Of a stretch of DNA of 46,287 nt, positions 34,129-41,488 are shown piece by piece. Source of the DNA: Candidatus Nomurabacteria bacterium (GTDB lineage: Bacteria; Patescibacteriota; Minisyncoccia; Phycocordibacterales; UBA9973); contig CALRAL010000002.1 in NCBI GenBank assembly GCA_943350875.1, forward strand, positions 132,221-178,507. Direction: 5' to 3'. The position numbers and the translations under genes were made by a program. Position 1 is the stretch's first letter; each line of letters starts with the position of its first letter. The notes under the pieces are model-generated. The model searched no databases. It saw only the letters and a program-made list of their open reading frames with translations, and was not told where the DNA came from.

Positions 34129-34156
34129 TTGCTATTTTGAGCCCTTTGTTATATAA
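34129..34156 (+). promoter_or_regulatory. rnpB promoter
   Basis: -35 TTGCTA (34129-34134), 16-bp spacer, -10 TATAAT (34151-34156), 7 nt before the predicted RNA 5' end. Confidence 0.65.
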
Positions 34157-34163
34157 TGTATGG

Positions 34164-34464
34164 GTTCTTTATCGGATAGTTGCTCTCTGGCTTCGACTAG
34201 AGGGAGGAAAGTCCGAACACAGACTCCGACTTTGGTCGGAGAAGAGTAGCAGGTAACGCCTGCCGACAGTGATGTCGAGTTGCGAACAGTGACGAACCGA
34301 TTTAGTTCGGGTGAAACGGCTAAATACTTACTTCTGTGCAAGATCGTGCTCCGACGTATATCGGAGAGAATCGCTTGATCCGTCTGGTAACAGACGAGAC
34401 AGATAAATAACTATCGTCTTTTGCGAAAGCAAAAAATACAGAATTCGGCTTATAGATAGAGAAC
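34164..34464 (+). ncRNA. rnpB: RNase P RNA (bacterial type A-like)
   Basis: Catalytic RNA that matures tRNA 5' ends. Signatures: GAGGAAAGTCCGAACAC (CR-I), AGCAGGTAACGCCTGCC, GACAGTGA-type region, GGTGAAACGGCTAAAT and the 3' ACAGAATTCGGCTTA (CR-V/P4 strand). P1 pairs GTTCTTTATC (34164-34173) with GATAGAGAAC (34455-34464), which fixes both ends. It is about 301 nt, shorter than E. coli M1 RNA (377 nt). A strong terminator follows. Confidence 0.96.
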
Positions 34465-34473
34465 AAAAATATG

Positions 34474-34502
34474 AAAAATCCTCCCCCAAAGGGAGGATTT
34501 TT
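34474..34502 (+). terminator. rnpB terminator
   Basis: Arms AAAAATCCTCCC/GGGAGGATTTTT (12 bp) with loop CCAAA, ending in a T-run. Confidence 0.85.
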
Positions 34503-34522
34503 CTGTCCATATTCATTTTCGC

Positions 34523-34551
34523 TTGCTTTTTTATTTGTTATATGCTATACT
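34523..34551 (+). promoter_or_regulatory. promoter of candidate small RNA
   Basis: -35 TTGCTT (34523-34528), 17-bp spacer, extended -10 TGCTATACT (hexamer 34546-34551). Predicted start near 34558. Confidence 0.65.
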
Positions 34552-34557
34552 TCCTTT

Positions 34558-34638
34558 GTGAGTGTGTAAGGTAAGACTTATACATCAATCGTAAACAACA
34601 TAGGTGCCACAAAAACCTGCCGATGAGGCAGGTTTTTG
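34558..34638 (+). ncRNA. candidate small RNA of about 80 nt
   Basis: A complete transcription unit without an ORF. After the extended -10 promoter comes a 5' hairpin GTGTAAG/CTTATAC (34564-34570/34577-34583), an unpaired A-rich middle of about 27 nt and an 11-bp terminator hairpin AAAAACCTGCC/GGCAGGTTTTT (34611-34621/34627-34637). It sits between rnpB and a rightward gene. It matches no family I know (not tmRNA, 6S or SRP RNA by visible motifs). Confidence 0.6.
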
Positions 34639-34654
34639 TTTGACAAGAATTTTG

Positions 34655-34663
34655 TGATATAAT
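34655..34663 (+). promoter_or_regulatory. extended -10 upstream of 34692 gene
   Basis: TGATATAAT, with a weak TTGTTT -35 16-17 bp upstream, partly inside the sRNA terminator. A TTGACA at 34640 is too close (12 bp) to pair with it. Confidence 0.5.
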
Positions 34664-34691
34664 TTTCTCAATGCTCTAAAGGCTGTCTTTT

Positions 34692-36662
34692 ATGATTTCA
34701 CAAAATCGAAAGTTATTTTTTTATAGTGTTTTTTTGTTGTTATTTTTAATACCAGGAAAATTTATTTTCTCTGTGGGTTTACCTTTACCTTTAGGATATG
34801 GAACTATCGATGGGACAAATGGTCAGGCTCTTACCCAAGATAATATAGAAGCTGACTTTTCTTGCGCTCAATGTGATGTCAAAGTTTATAATGATAAATT
34901 AACTGGTAGATTCTATCTTCCAGTAAACGGTGGTGGTTTTGTTGAACTTCATTCTTCAGATGATTCTTGGGGAGTTTTAAATGATGGTGAGGGTGTCTTA
35001 GATGGTATTGCTTACAGTACCACTTTGGGCCCAATTCTTTTTAGTTCTGATGTAAATCCGAATATAGCTGTTACCATTAATCCTACCAACGGAGAATTTA
35101 GTGGATATGCTTACAATGCTATTGTAGGTCCGATAAGGTTTGAATGTCCAGGTATGGCTTGCGTAAAGACTACTTGGCGCAAGATTGTCTTGCCTGTCCC
35201 AGTGAATGGTGCATGTGGTACAGCTGAGAAAACTTATCCAGCTTCTAGTACTAGCTATGGTACAGATACTTTTTGTACGTCTGGTGACAATCCTATACCA
35301 AATCCAACTTTTCCGACTTCTGATAATCCTTCAGCTTGGACTTGTGGAGGGCAGAATGGAGGTATTGCTGATTATTGTACAGCTCGATTGGAAGCTGTCA
35401 TTCATGAAAAAAATGAATGTGTAGCTTCATCCACTGAGTCTTGTAATAGTTCTCCAAATATTTGCGGTAAAATAAATTCTGGTAATAAAACTTGTAGCTC
35501 TTTAGGGCATTGGGGAGCTTGTACTGCAGTCACGCCTAGTGATGATCTGTGTACACTAGAACAAGTCGCTGTAGAACAAGAAAGATTGGCAGATTTACCT
35601 ATCCCACCAGAAAGTACTATTTCAGACTCAATCAAAACAGTTTTGCCAGATGAAGTCGCTTCCCAAATCATAGATGTTGTGAACCACCCTACCACTAACA
35701 CTGTTTCTACTTCTGTATCAGTGGTAGGTCTAGCTATCGGTTCCTCATCTTCTGCTACAGCTGTATTGTCTGTCGCTCCGACTGTGTCGAATTTCTTTGT
35801 CTTACCTATGCAACTTTGGAATTTACTCTTGAGCTTTTTAGGTATTAGAAAAAAGGGTAAGAAATGGGGAACTGTTTATGATTCCGTGACGATGCAACCC
35901 CTCGATCCTGTATATGTTGTTTTGAAAGATTTGCAAGGTAAAGAAATAGCGACTTCTATAACTGATCTAGATGGTCGTTATGGTTTTTCCGTCAAACCAG
36001 GAACTTATAAGATATCTGTAAATAAAGCGGATTATACTTTCCCTTCACAAAAGCTGGCTGGTCAGACCGAAGATGCTATTTACCATGATTTGTATTTCGG
36101 GGAGGATATAGTTGTGGGAGAAGAAGGAGGAGTGATAACAAAAAATATCCCAATGGACAGACTTAATTTTAACTGGAATGAATGGAAGAAGAATGAGCAA
36201 GGCCTTATGAAATTCTATAAATCTCGCGATAAATGGATTGCTAGGATTTCAAACTTCTTATTTATCTTTGGTTTCATGTTTACTCTTGGAAGCTTTGCAT
36301 TTAAACAAGTATTATTTAATTACATTATTCTAATTTTTTATATTTTTATTTCACTTGTCAGAAATATTAGTATTTTGAAAGTTAAAAAATCTGGTTCAGT
36401 TGTAGGGCTTGATGGCAACCCACTTTCTTTTGCTATTTTGAGATTTTATTCAGTAGCTATGCCGAACAATGAATTTGCCCATAGTATTAGTGATAAATTT
36501 GGACGTTTTTATAGACTTTTGCCAAATGGTGAATATATTGTGAAAATAGAGGAGAAAACAGGTGAAAACACTTACAGTATAGTCTTTACTTCAGGACCTA
36601 TCAAAGTGACGGAGGGTCTAATAAAGGATGACTTTAAGATTAATTTAGGGAAAAGTGGATAA
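34692..36662 (+). CDS. large exported multi-domain protein with carboxypeptidase-regulatory-like domains
   Basis: 656 aa, family not named. Signal peptide (FFYSVFLLLFLIPGKFIFS). An extracellular Cys-containing part (residues about 45-280) has paired cysteines such as FSCAQC and SWTCGGQ-like segments. A Ser/Val-rich stretch with a hydrophobic helix lies near 345-385. Next is a CarboxypepD_reg-like beta domain (YVVLKDLQGKEIATSITDLD, then GRYGFSVKPGTYKISV). Two adjacent transmembrane helices follow (about 520-570), then a second such domain (SDKFGRFYRLLPNGEYIVKI). It may need the DsbA-like enzyme for its disulfides. It and the next gene look like an envelope pair. Confidence 0.65.
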   Translation: MISQNRKLFFYSVFLLLFLIPGKFIFSVGLPLPLGYGTIDGTNGQALTQDNIEADFSCAQCDVKVYNDKLTGRFYLPVNGGGFVELHSSDDSWGVLNDGEGVLDGIAYSTTLGPILFSSDVNPNIAVTINPTNGEFSGYAYNAIVGPIRFECPGMACVKTTWRKIVLPVPVNGACGTAEKTYPASSTSYGTDTFCTSGDNPIPNPTFPTSDNPSAWTCGGQNGGIADYCTARLEAVIHEKNECVASSTESCNSSPNICGKINSGNKTCSSLGHWGACTAVTPSDDLCTLEQVAVEQERLADLPIPPESTISDSIKTVLPDEVASQIIDVVNHPTTNTVSTSVSVVGLAIGSSSSATAVLSVAPTVSNFFVLPMQLWNLLLSFLGIRKKGKKWGTVYDSVTMQPLDPVYVVLKDLQGKEIATSITDLDGRYGFSVKPGTYKISVNKADYTFPSQKLAGQTEDAIYHDLYFGEDIVVGEEGGVITKNIPMDRLNFNWNEWKKNEQGLMKFYKSRDKWIARISNFLFIFGFMFTLGSFAFKQVLFNYIILIFYIFISLVRNISILKVKKSGSVVGLDGNPLSFAILRFYSVAMPNNEFAHSISDKFGRFYRLLPNGEYIVKIEEKTGENTYSIVFTSGPIKVTEGLIKDDFKINLGKSG

Positions 36663-36679
36663 CTTCGTATTGTTTATGT

Positions 36680-36685
36680 TATAAT
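36680..36685 (+). promoter_or_regulatory. extended -10 upstream of 36725 gene
   Basis: TGTTATAAT (hexamer 36680-36685) between the two exported-protein genes. Predicted leader about 33 nt. Confidence 0.45.
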
Positions 36686-36724
36686 AAATAGAAGGTAATT
36701 AATTATTAGTTAACAATTAAATTT

Positions 36725-37771
36725 ATGTATCAACACATGTTCAACAAACATACAGTCATGTCATTTCTAGCATTATTAATAGCTCTGGGTTCTATTTTAT
36801 ATACTTCTACTGTCATAAGTGCAAGCAAGGCTGCTACTCCGAACTGTACTTATCCGGTCGGCACTTTACCTAGTGCTATAGACTCTAGATGTAATTGGAG
36901 TGATGTTAAAATAGGAACTAGTTCTACTGGCTTGGTACTTGGTTCTCCTGTTGGTACTTCGACTGGCTTTCAGGATAGGATTTTTGATGTCAATACTCGT
37001 GGTGTAAAATCTGATATAACCGGTTCTGTTATACACCTTGGGAAAGATGCTAGTGCTATTGTTAATGCCAATTTTAAATTTAATTCATCAAAAAATATAC
37101 TTTCTGTTTTAGGTAATATTTCTTCTGATTCTGCTCTTGCGACTTCAATAACTAGTGACAATACAACTATTGTTGCTGGATCGGCTAGCTTTTTGCTCGG
37201 AGGTATTAGTGATGTGAATCCAACTGGTTGGAAAATATCAACTGGAGGGAGTTCTGATGGTTTAGGTAATTTATCAATTCAAAAATTACAAGATGGGAGT
37301 AGCACTTTTGTTTTCTCAAAGAATGGTAATCTACTTTTAGACAGTTTAAGTGCAAACTTGGTGACATCTCCAAAGTTCTGTTTTGGCCCAGGGGATTGTT
37401 TTTCTAAATTACCTACTGCTGACTCTAGTGCCCCAACCGGCGATATTAATGTTTCAACTGTGACTGTTGAGAGATTGTGTTTTAAAAATAGTGGAGATTG
37501 TATCTCATCTGTACCTACTTCTAGCTCTGGTGGCTCTGGCTCAGATTATATAACTAAGATTAACAGTTATTTTAGAAGTATTGATGGCATAAAAGAATAT
37601 ATTGCATCTTTAGAAAAAGATGGGAATTATCCTTCAAATGTGGATACTATCAAGTCTTATATAAAAGGTTTGCCAGATACTACAACTTACAAGGATTTTG
37701 TCGGTAGTATAGATAATTTTGAAAATAATTACAATACTGTCCGAGATGCTCTTTGGTCTATTTATCCTTAA
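36725..37771 (+). CDS. exported Ser/Gly/Thr-rich protein of unknown function
   Basis: 348 aa. Signal peptide (SFLALLIALGSILYTSTVISA) after a short basic N-terminus; ATG 36761 is an alternative start. The body is low-charge and rich in Ser, Thr, Gly, Asn and Asp. It has repeated beta-type phrases (STGLVLGSPVGTSTGF, NILSVLGNISSDSALAT, NGNLLLDSLSANLV) reminiscent of tail-fibre or adhesin beta-solenoids, and two related Cys segments: SPKFCFGPGDCFSKLP and ERLCFKNSGDCISSVP. A helical C-terminal domain of about 80 residues follows (KINSYFRSIDGIKEYIASL). No family recognised; probable surface structure. Confidence 0.6.
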   Translation: MYQHMFNKHTVMSFLALLIALGSILYTSTVISASKAATPNCTYPVGTLPSAIDSRCNWSDVKIGTSSTGLVLGSPVGTSTGFQDRIFDVNTRGVKSDITGSVIHLGKDASAIVNANFKFNSSKNILSVLGNISSDSALATSITSDNTTIVAGSASFLLGGISDVNPTGWKISTGGSSDGLGNLSIQKLQDGSSTFVFSKNGNLLLDSLSANLVTSPKFCFGPGDCFSKLPTADSSAPTGDINVSTVTVERLCFKNSGDCISSVPTSSSGGSGSDYITKINSYFRSIDGIKEYIASLEKDGNYPSNVDTIKSYIKGLPDTTTYKDFVGSIDNFENNYNTVRDALWSIYP

Positions 37772-37785
37772 TGATACAAATCATA

Positions 37786-37813
37786 TTGCATTTTTACTAA
37801 AATGAGATAGAAT
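37786..37813 (+). promoter_or_regulatory. tRNA-Ala promoter
   Basis: -35 TTGCAT (37786-37791), 16-bp spacer, -10 TAGAAT (37808-37813). The -10 overlaps a small hairpin GATAGAA/TTCTATC. Confidence 0.55.
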
Positions 37814-37825
37814 GGTTCTATCTCT

Positions 37826-37898
37826 GGGCCGTTAGCTCATCTGGTAGAGCACCTCATTTGCAATGAGGGGGTGGCAGGTTCGAGTCCTGTACGGTCCA
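37826..37898 (+). tRNA. tRNA-Ala (anticodon TGC), integration target
   Basis: Cloverleaf with acceptor GGGCCGT/ACGGTCC, D-arm TAGCTCATCTGGTAGAGC, anticodon arm CCTCA-TTTGCAA-TGAGG and T-arm GGTTCGAGTCC. After discriminator A comes CCC, so CCA is not encoded. The element begins at the tRNA 3' end, and the recombinase ORF runs back into the anticodon stem. Confidence 0.96.
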
Positions 37899-39398
37899 CC
37901 CGATTGAATTTCCCCGCGAAAATGCGTCCGCGCTCCGCGCGGTGATGGGAAGTTCGGCAAGAAAAGAAAAGGGCGTTTTGAAATCCACGGAGAGTGCGCC
38001 TGCGCGCAAATGGCGGTTCGAGCCGATGGTTTTCAAAAAAGTTTTCATTTCCTCAAACTTTTTTGAAGAAGCGAGATTTTGTGCTTGGTTGGCTTGCAAA
38101 ATCCAGTTTCGCACGAGTTCGAGCCAATGATTTCCTTTTCGCTCAAAATCAGATAATTTTTCCTCCAGCGTTTTCTTTTCAGACATCAAAGCGTTCTTTT
38201 TCTGTTGAAACTCCGACAACTCAAAACCGCCGTCCAAGTATCCGTCCATGAGGCGGTCAATCTTTGCTTTGATGTCAGAAATAGAAAAACGCAGATTTTG
38301 AGCGAAAACTCCCGATGATTGGCTGTTTTCACTTTCCCACTCGGCGAGCTTGCCGAGATATTTGTCCCGCCATTCATCGGGTAAAGAAACCTTTTGACAA
38401 AGTTCTTGCACTTGTCGTTCAAATTCTTCTTCCCGCAAAAATTTATTTTCAGAACATTTAGTAATTTTGCTCTTGTGGGTGCAACGATAATAGATAAACT
38501 GCAAACCGCTTTTCTTGATATGTCGCTCGGCGGTTATCGCATAGCCACATTCCCCACAAGTAGCAAAATTGAGAAACTGAAAATTCTTTTTCTTTTGATT
38601 TTTGCGGGGTTTTCCATTTGCGACAAGTGCTTCCTGTATCTTGTCAAAAGTTTTCTTTGAAATCATTGGCTTGTGCGAACCCTGATGCACTTCGCCTCGG
38701 TAAGAAAAATATCCATAGTAAAAAGGATTTTTCAAAATATGTTCTACCGAGGCGAGTGCGAAAGGTTTGCCAGATCGTGCGCCAACCAAGCCAAGAGAAA
38801 ACATTTTGCGTTGAATCGCCGTGAGTGTATATTCGCCAGTGCTAAAAAGCTCCAATATCTCTTTTACTTTACGAAATGTCTTTTTGTTAGGTTCAATCGT
38901 ACGAAGTCTCGGTTCGTTAAAATAACCGATTGGAGCTTTTGCCGATAATTCACCACGGCGTATCTTTTGCCGTATTCCACGCAAAATGTTTTCTCTTAAA
39001 TTGTCGGTGTAATATTTTGCTTGTCCGAAAGCGACACTCAACATGAATTTTCCTTGTGGTGTCGCTTCGAACCAAAATGTCGGGAATTTTAGCGCAACAA
39101 TTTTTAGTGTATCCACAAAATATATGACCTTGCCACCGTCAATGCTATTTCTCGCCAAACGATCTGGATTCCACGCTAAAATTCCCGAGGCAGAACCTTT
39201 TTCAATTTCGCCAAGCATTTCGTTAAATATCTCACGACCAGGCTCTTTTGCCGTCTTACTTTCGTAATACTCACGAACGATAAATAATCCCTGTTGCTTG
39301 GCGTATTCCCGAAGCTCCGTCAATTGAGCCTCAATACTCAAAACTTGGCGTTCTTCATCTTCACTTGATTTTCTACAATAAATAAAATATTTGATCAT
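37854..39398 (-). CDS. large serine recombinase (integrase)
   Basis: A site-specific recombinase that integrates the element into tRNA-Ala. The 514 aa have a resolvase catalytic domain (YCRKSSEDEERQ with the nucleophile Ser; AWNPDRLARNSIDGG), a recombinase domain (KAPIGYFNEPRLRTI onward), a zinc ribbon (CGECGYAITAERH ... YRCTHKSKITKCSEN) and a coiled coil near 395-445. The gene reads toward the tRNA. The last residues TVQDSNLPPPHCK and the stop are encoded by tRNA-Ala itself. Repeats B and C preserve a different tail after SIGW (CVINKVRTYYEQNPDAD), presumably the tail of the unintegrated form. Confidence 0.93.
   Translation of the reverse strand: MIKYFIYCRKSSEDEERQVLSIEAQLTELREYAKQQGLFIVREYYESKTAKEPGREIFNEMLGEIEKGSASGILAWNPDRLARNSIDGGKVIYFVDTLKIVALKFPTFWFEATPQGKFMLSVAFGQAKYYTDNLRENILRGIRQKIRRGELSAKAPIGYFNEPRLRTIEPNKKTFRKVKEILELFSTGEYTLTAIQRKMFSLGLVGARSGKPFALASVEHILKNPFYYGYFSYRGEVHQGSHKPMISKKTFDKIQEALVANGKPRKNQKKKNFQFLNFATCGECGYAITAERHIKKSGLQFIYYRCTHKSKITKCSENKFLREEEFERQVQELCQKVSLPDEWRDKYLGKLAEWESENSQSSGVFAQNLRFSISDIKAKIDRLMDGYLDGGFELSEFQQKKNALMSEKKTLEEKLSDFERKGNHWLELVRNWILQANQAQNLASSKKFEEMKTFLKTIGSNRHLRAGALSVDFKTPFSFLAELPITARSADAFSRGNSIGWTVQDSNLPPPHCK
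37896..38019 (+). repeat. repeat A (recombinase 3' end and att site at the tRNA)
   Basis: 124 bp starting CCACCCGATTGAATTTCC. It is inverted relative to repeat B (39506-39629) with about 4 mismatches, and direct relative to repeat C at the window end. It encodes the recombinase C-terminus. Identity with B and C stops exactly at the CCACC of the tRNA 3' end, which marks the crossover region. Confidence 0.85.
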
Positions 39399-39505
39399 AG
39401 CTTCGGGAATTAAATTGATAAAAGGTTTTGCATTACACCGACAATTTCTAAATCTCGCTTCCCATCGGCTCCTGCGGTATTCCGCAGAATGAGCTTTAGC
39501 TCATA

Positions 39506-39886
39506 GAACCGCCATTTGCGCGCAAGCACGCTCTCTGTGGATTTCAAAACGCCCTTTTCTTTTCTTGCCGAACTTCCCATCACCGCGCGGAGCGCGGACG
39601 CATTTTCGCGGGGAAATTCAATCGGGTGGTGTGTCATTAACAAAGTCCGAACCTATTACGAACAAAATCCTGATGCCGACTAATCGCACGCTCCGCGTGC
39701 GTGGTGGCTCGGAACTACCTCGTACGCTCTAAACAATGGACTCGGTTTTGCGGAAGCAATTTTCTGGGGATATGGTTTCCGCAAAACCTCGGCTACTTTC
39801 GGATTTCGCAAGCGGAGGAGGAGGGGTCTGGGGAGGAATCCTCCGCTTGCTCCATCCGTTTTCTTTTGGCGAAATTCGGGGCGGAC
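39506..39886 (-). repeat. repeat B, compound inverted repeat between recombinase and cargo
   Basis: Three parts: 39506-39629 matches A inverted. 39600-39686 matches C (46201-46287) inverted with one mismatch. 39738-39886 is a 149-bp perfect inverted copy of 45971-46119. Between them 39687-39737 is unrelated to C and holds a GCACGC/GCGTGC hairpin. The rest of 39399-39952 contains no gene beyond the recombinase fragment and the operator. Confidence 0.85.
39507..39683 (+). pseudogene. recombinase C-terminal fragment with the alternative tail
   Basis: The plus strand encodes NRHLRASTLSVDFKTPFSF, continues to RGNSIGW as in the recombinase, then CVINKVRTYYEQNPDAD and TAA at 39681. There is no N-terminal domain, so it is a 3' fragment carried in repeat B. 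It shows what follows SIGW outside a tRNA-Ala context. Confidence 0.75.
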
Positions 39887-39894
39887 ATCACCCT

Positions 39895-39930
39895 ATTACA
39901 TTATACTATAATATTGGTGTATAATGTAAT
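39895..39930 (+). promoter_or_regulatory. palindromic operator of the C-protein-like regulator
   Basis: Perfect 12-bp arms ATTACATTATAC (39895-39906) and GTATAATGTAAT (39919-39930), 12 bp apart, directly upstream of the promoter of the XRE gene. Likely binding site for its dimer. Confidence 0.65.
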
Positions 39931-39936
39931 TGTTAA

Positions 39937-39945
39937 TGCTATAAT
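39937..39945 (+). promoter_or_regulatory. extended -10 of the cargo operon
   Basis: TGCTATAAT (hexamer 39940-39945), 7 nt before ATG 39953, so the regulator mRNA would be leaderless or nearly so. Confidence 0.6.
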
Positions 39946-39952
39946 GTGGATT

Positions 39953-40159
39953 ATGAAAAGTGAATCTGCGAAATTAGGCAAGAATTTAAAGCGTATCCGA
40001 ACAGAGAAAGGCATTACACAGGGCGATATTGTTCGAAATCTCGGCGTTAGCCGAAGTTTTATAAGCAATATTGAGAATGGGAAGACAAACCCAACACTTT
40101 CAACCATTACTAGTATTGCCAAAGCGCTTGGTGTTTCGAGCGATGAATTGCTAAAATAG
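39953..40159 (+). CDS. XRE-family regulator, C-protein-like
   Basis: A 68-aa single helix-turn-helix protein: LGKNLKRIRTEKGITQGDIV, NLGVSRSFISNIENGKTNPT, LSTITSIAKALGVSSDELLK. Length and position, immediately upstream of a DNA methyltransferase, match controller (C) proteins of restriction-modification systems, which delay restriction until DNA is methylated. The ORF-track start at 39701 runs through repeat B. ATG 39953 is preferred because the -10 ends 7 nt before it and the HTH fold starts there. A palindromic operator lies just upstream. Confidence 0.85.
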   Translation: MKSESAKLGKNLKRIRTEKGITQGDIVRNLGVSRSFISNIENGKTNPTLSTITSIAKALGVSSDELLK

Positions 40160-40165
40160 AGACAT

Positions 40166-41485
40166 ATGCTTACCTTAGATACAAGAAAAATAATGAAAAC
40201 CTTTGTATCACTTAAACCGGAAGCGGTTTGGTCTTTTAAAAATGTTGCTCGATCGGAAACCACCGCTTTAACTCACAGCTATCACAGATACCCTGCAAAA
40301 TTTATTCCCAATATTGTAGAAAAGCTACTTAACGATTTTACAAAAAAGGGCGATTTAATACTTGATCCTTTTGGAGGATGTGGAACAACACTTGTAGAAT
40401 CAAAGAGGCTCGGACGAAGAAGTGTTTGTTTTGACATAAATCCAGTGGCTAAATTTATCGCCGAAGTAAAAGTAACTCCAATCAATCCAACAAAATTAAA
40501 TAGTGAGTTTGAAAAGTTACAGAGTAGACTTTCAAAAAAGAAAAAAGTTGTTTCAAATTACCACTTAAATAACGACAGAATACTCTATTGGTTCGATAAA
40601 AAAACGATTAAAGAATTAGATTTTGTCTATTCTGAAATCAAGAAAATAAAAAATAAAGACATAAGAAAATTTTTCTTGTGTGCTTTCTCGCATAACTTAA
40701 AAAATAGCTCTCGTTGGCTAATGAAAAGCATTAAGCCTACGATTGATAAAGATAAAAATATTCCATCTGTCGTAAAAAATCTTCTTAAGCATTCAAGATC
40801 AATGATTAAAAAGAACACTCAATTTTATTCATTGCTTAAAACGGAGGGTAATCTGAAAACTTCGGCAAAAGTGTTGCTTAGGGACTCAACAAAAAAGTTT
40901 TCCCTTAAAAATAATGAGGTTGATTTGATTATCACTTCTCCCCCCTATGTAACTTCCTATGAATATGCCGATCTGCATCAGCTTTCCTTGCTTTGGTTTG
41001 GCAACGACAAAAAAGACTTCAAGGGATGGTATAAATTTTCAAGCAATTTTACTGATTTTCGAAAAAACTTTATTGGCACAAGTTATAAGAATAAACAGAA
41101 AGGAGAAATCGGGAGTCAAATTGGCTCAAATATTACCGACAATCTTTACAGTTTGGACAAAGCACTCTCAAAAGATGTTTCAAATTATTTTATTGATATG
41201 AATTTAGCATTTAGAGAAATGCACCGCGTTTTGAAAAAAGGTAAACATGCCTGTATCGTGATTGGTAACACAGAGCTTAGGGGGGTTGCAATACTAAACG
41301 CAGAAGTAGCAACAGAACAAATGCTCAAGGTTGGTTTTAAGAATCCTCGCATAATTAAAAGAGAAGTTGGAAATAAAATGATTACCCCTTGGCGAGATAC
41401 TAATACAGGAAAATTTACCAGTATGAGGAACCCAAACAAGAAACATGCTTATGAATATGAGTATGTTCTCATAATGGAAAAATAA
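40166..41485 (+). CDS. DNA methyltransferase, N4-cytosine/N6-adenine type (TSPPY)
   Basis: 439-aa SAM-dependent DNA modification enzyme. The N-terminal segment THSYHRYPAKFIP is typical of TSPPY methyltransferases. SAM motif I is LDPFGGCGTTLVE (about residue 67) and catalytic motif IV is TSPPYVTSYEY (about 257). Order I to IV with about 190 residues between suggests the alpha class with an internal target-recognition region; TSPP favours N4-cytosine. ATG 40166 is the first start; MKTFVSLKPEAVW (40193) is an alternative. It is 6 bp after the regulator and 3 bp before the Z1 gene, so one transcript. It should protect host DNA from the partner effector. Confidence 0.9.
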   Translation: MLTLDTRKIMKTFVSLKPEAVWSFKNVARSETTALTHSYHRYPAKFIPNIVEKLLNDFTKKGDLILDPFGGCGTTLVESKRLGRRSVCFDINPVAKFIAEVKVTPINPTKLNSEFEKLQSRLSKKKKVVSNYHLNNDRILYWFDKKTIKELDFVYSEIKKIKNKDIRKFFLCAFSHNLKNSSRWLMKSIKPTIDKDKNIPSVVKNLLKHSRSMIKKNTQFYSLLKTEGNLKTSAKVLLRDSTKKFSLKNNEVDLIITSPPYVTSYEYADLHQLSLLWFGNDKKDFKGWYKFSSNFTDFRKNFIGTSYKNKQKGEIGSQIGSNITDNLYSLDKALSKDVSNYFIDMNLAFREMHRVLKKGKHACIVIGNTELRGVAILNAEVATEQMLKVGFKNPRIIKREVGNKMITPWRDTNTGKFTSMRNPNKKHAYEYEYVLIMEK

Positions 41486-41488
41486 TTT

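Noticed and set aside
39410-39643. 77-aa minus-strand ORF across repeat B
   Set aside because: It is the antisense of the recombinase 3' fragment; the meaningful frame is on the plus strand.
39506-39886. Diversity-generating retroelement template/variable repeat pair
   Set aside because: Repeats are inverted, lack adenine-specific mismatches, and no reverse transcriptase is present.
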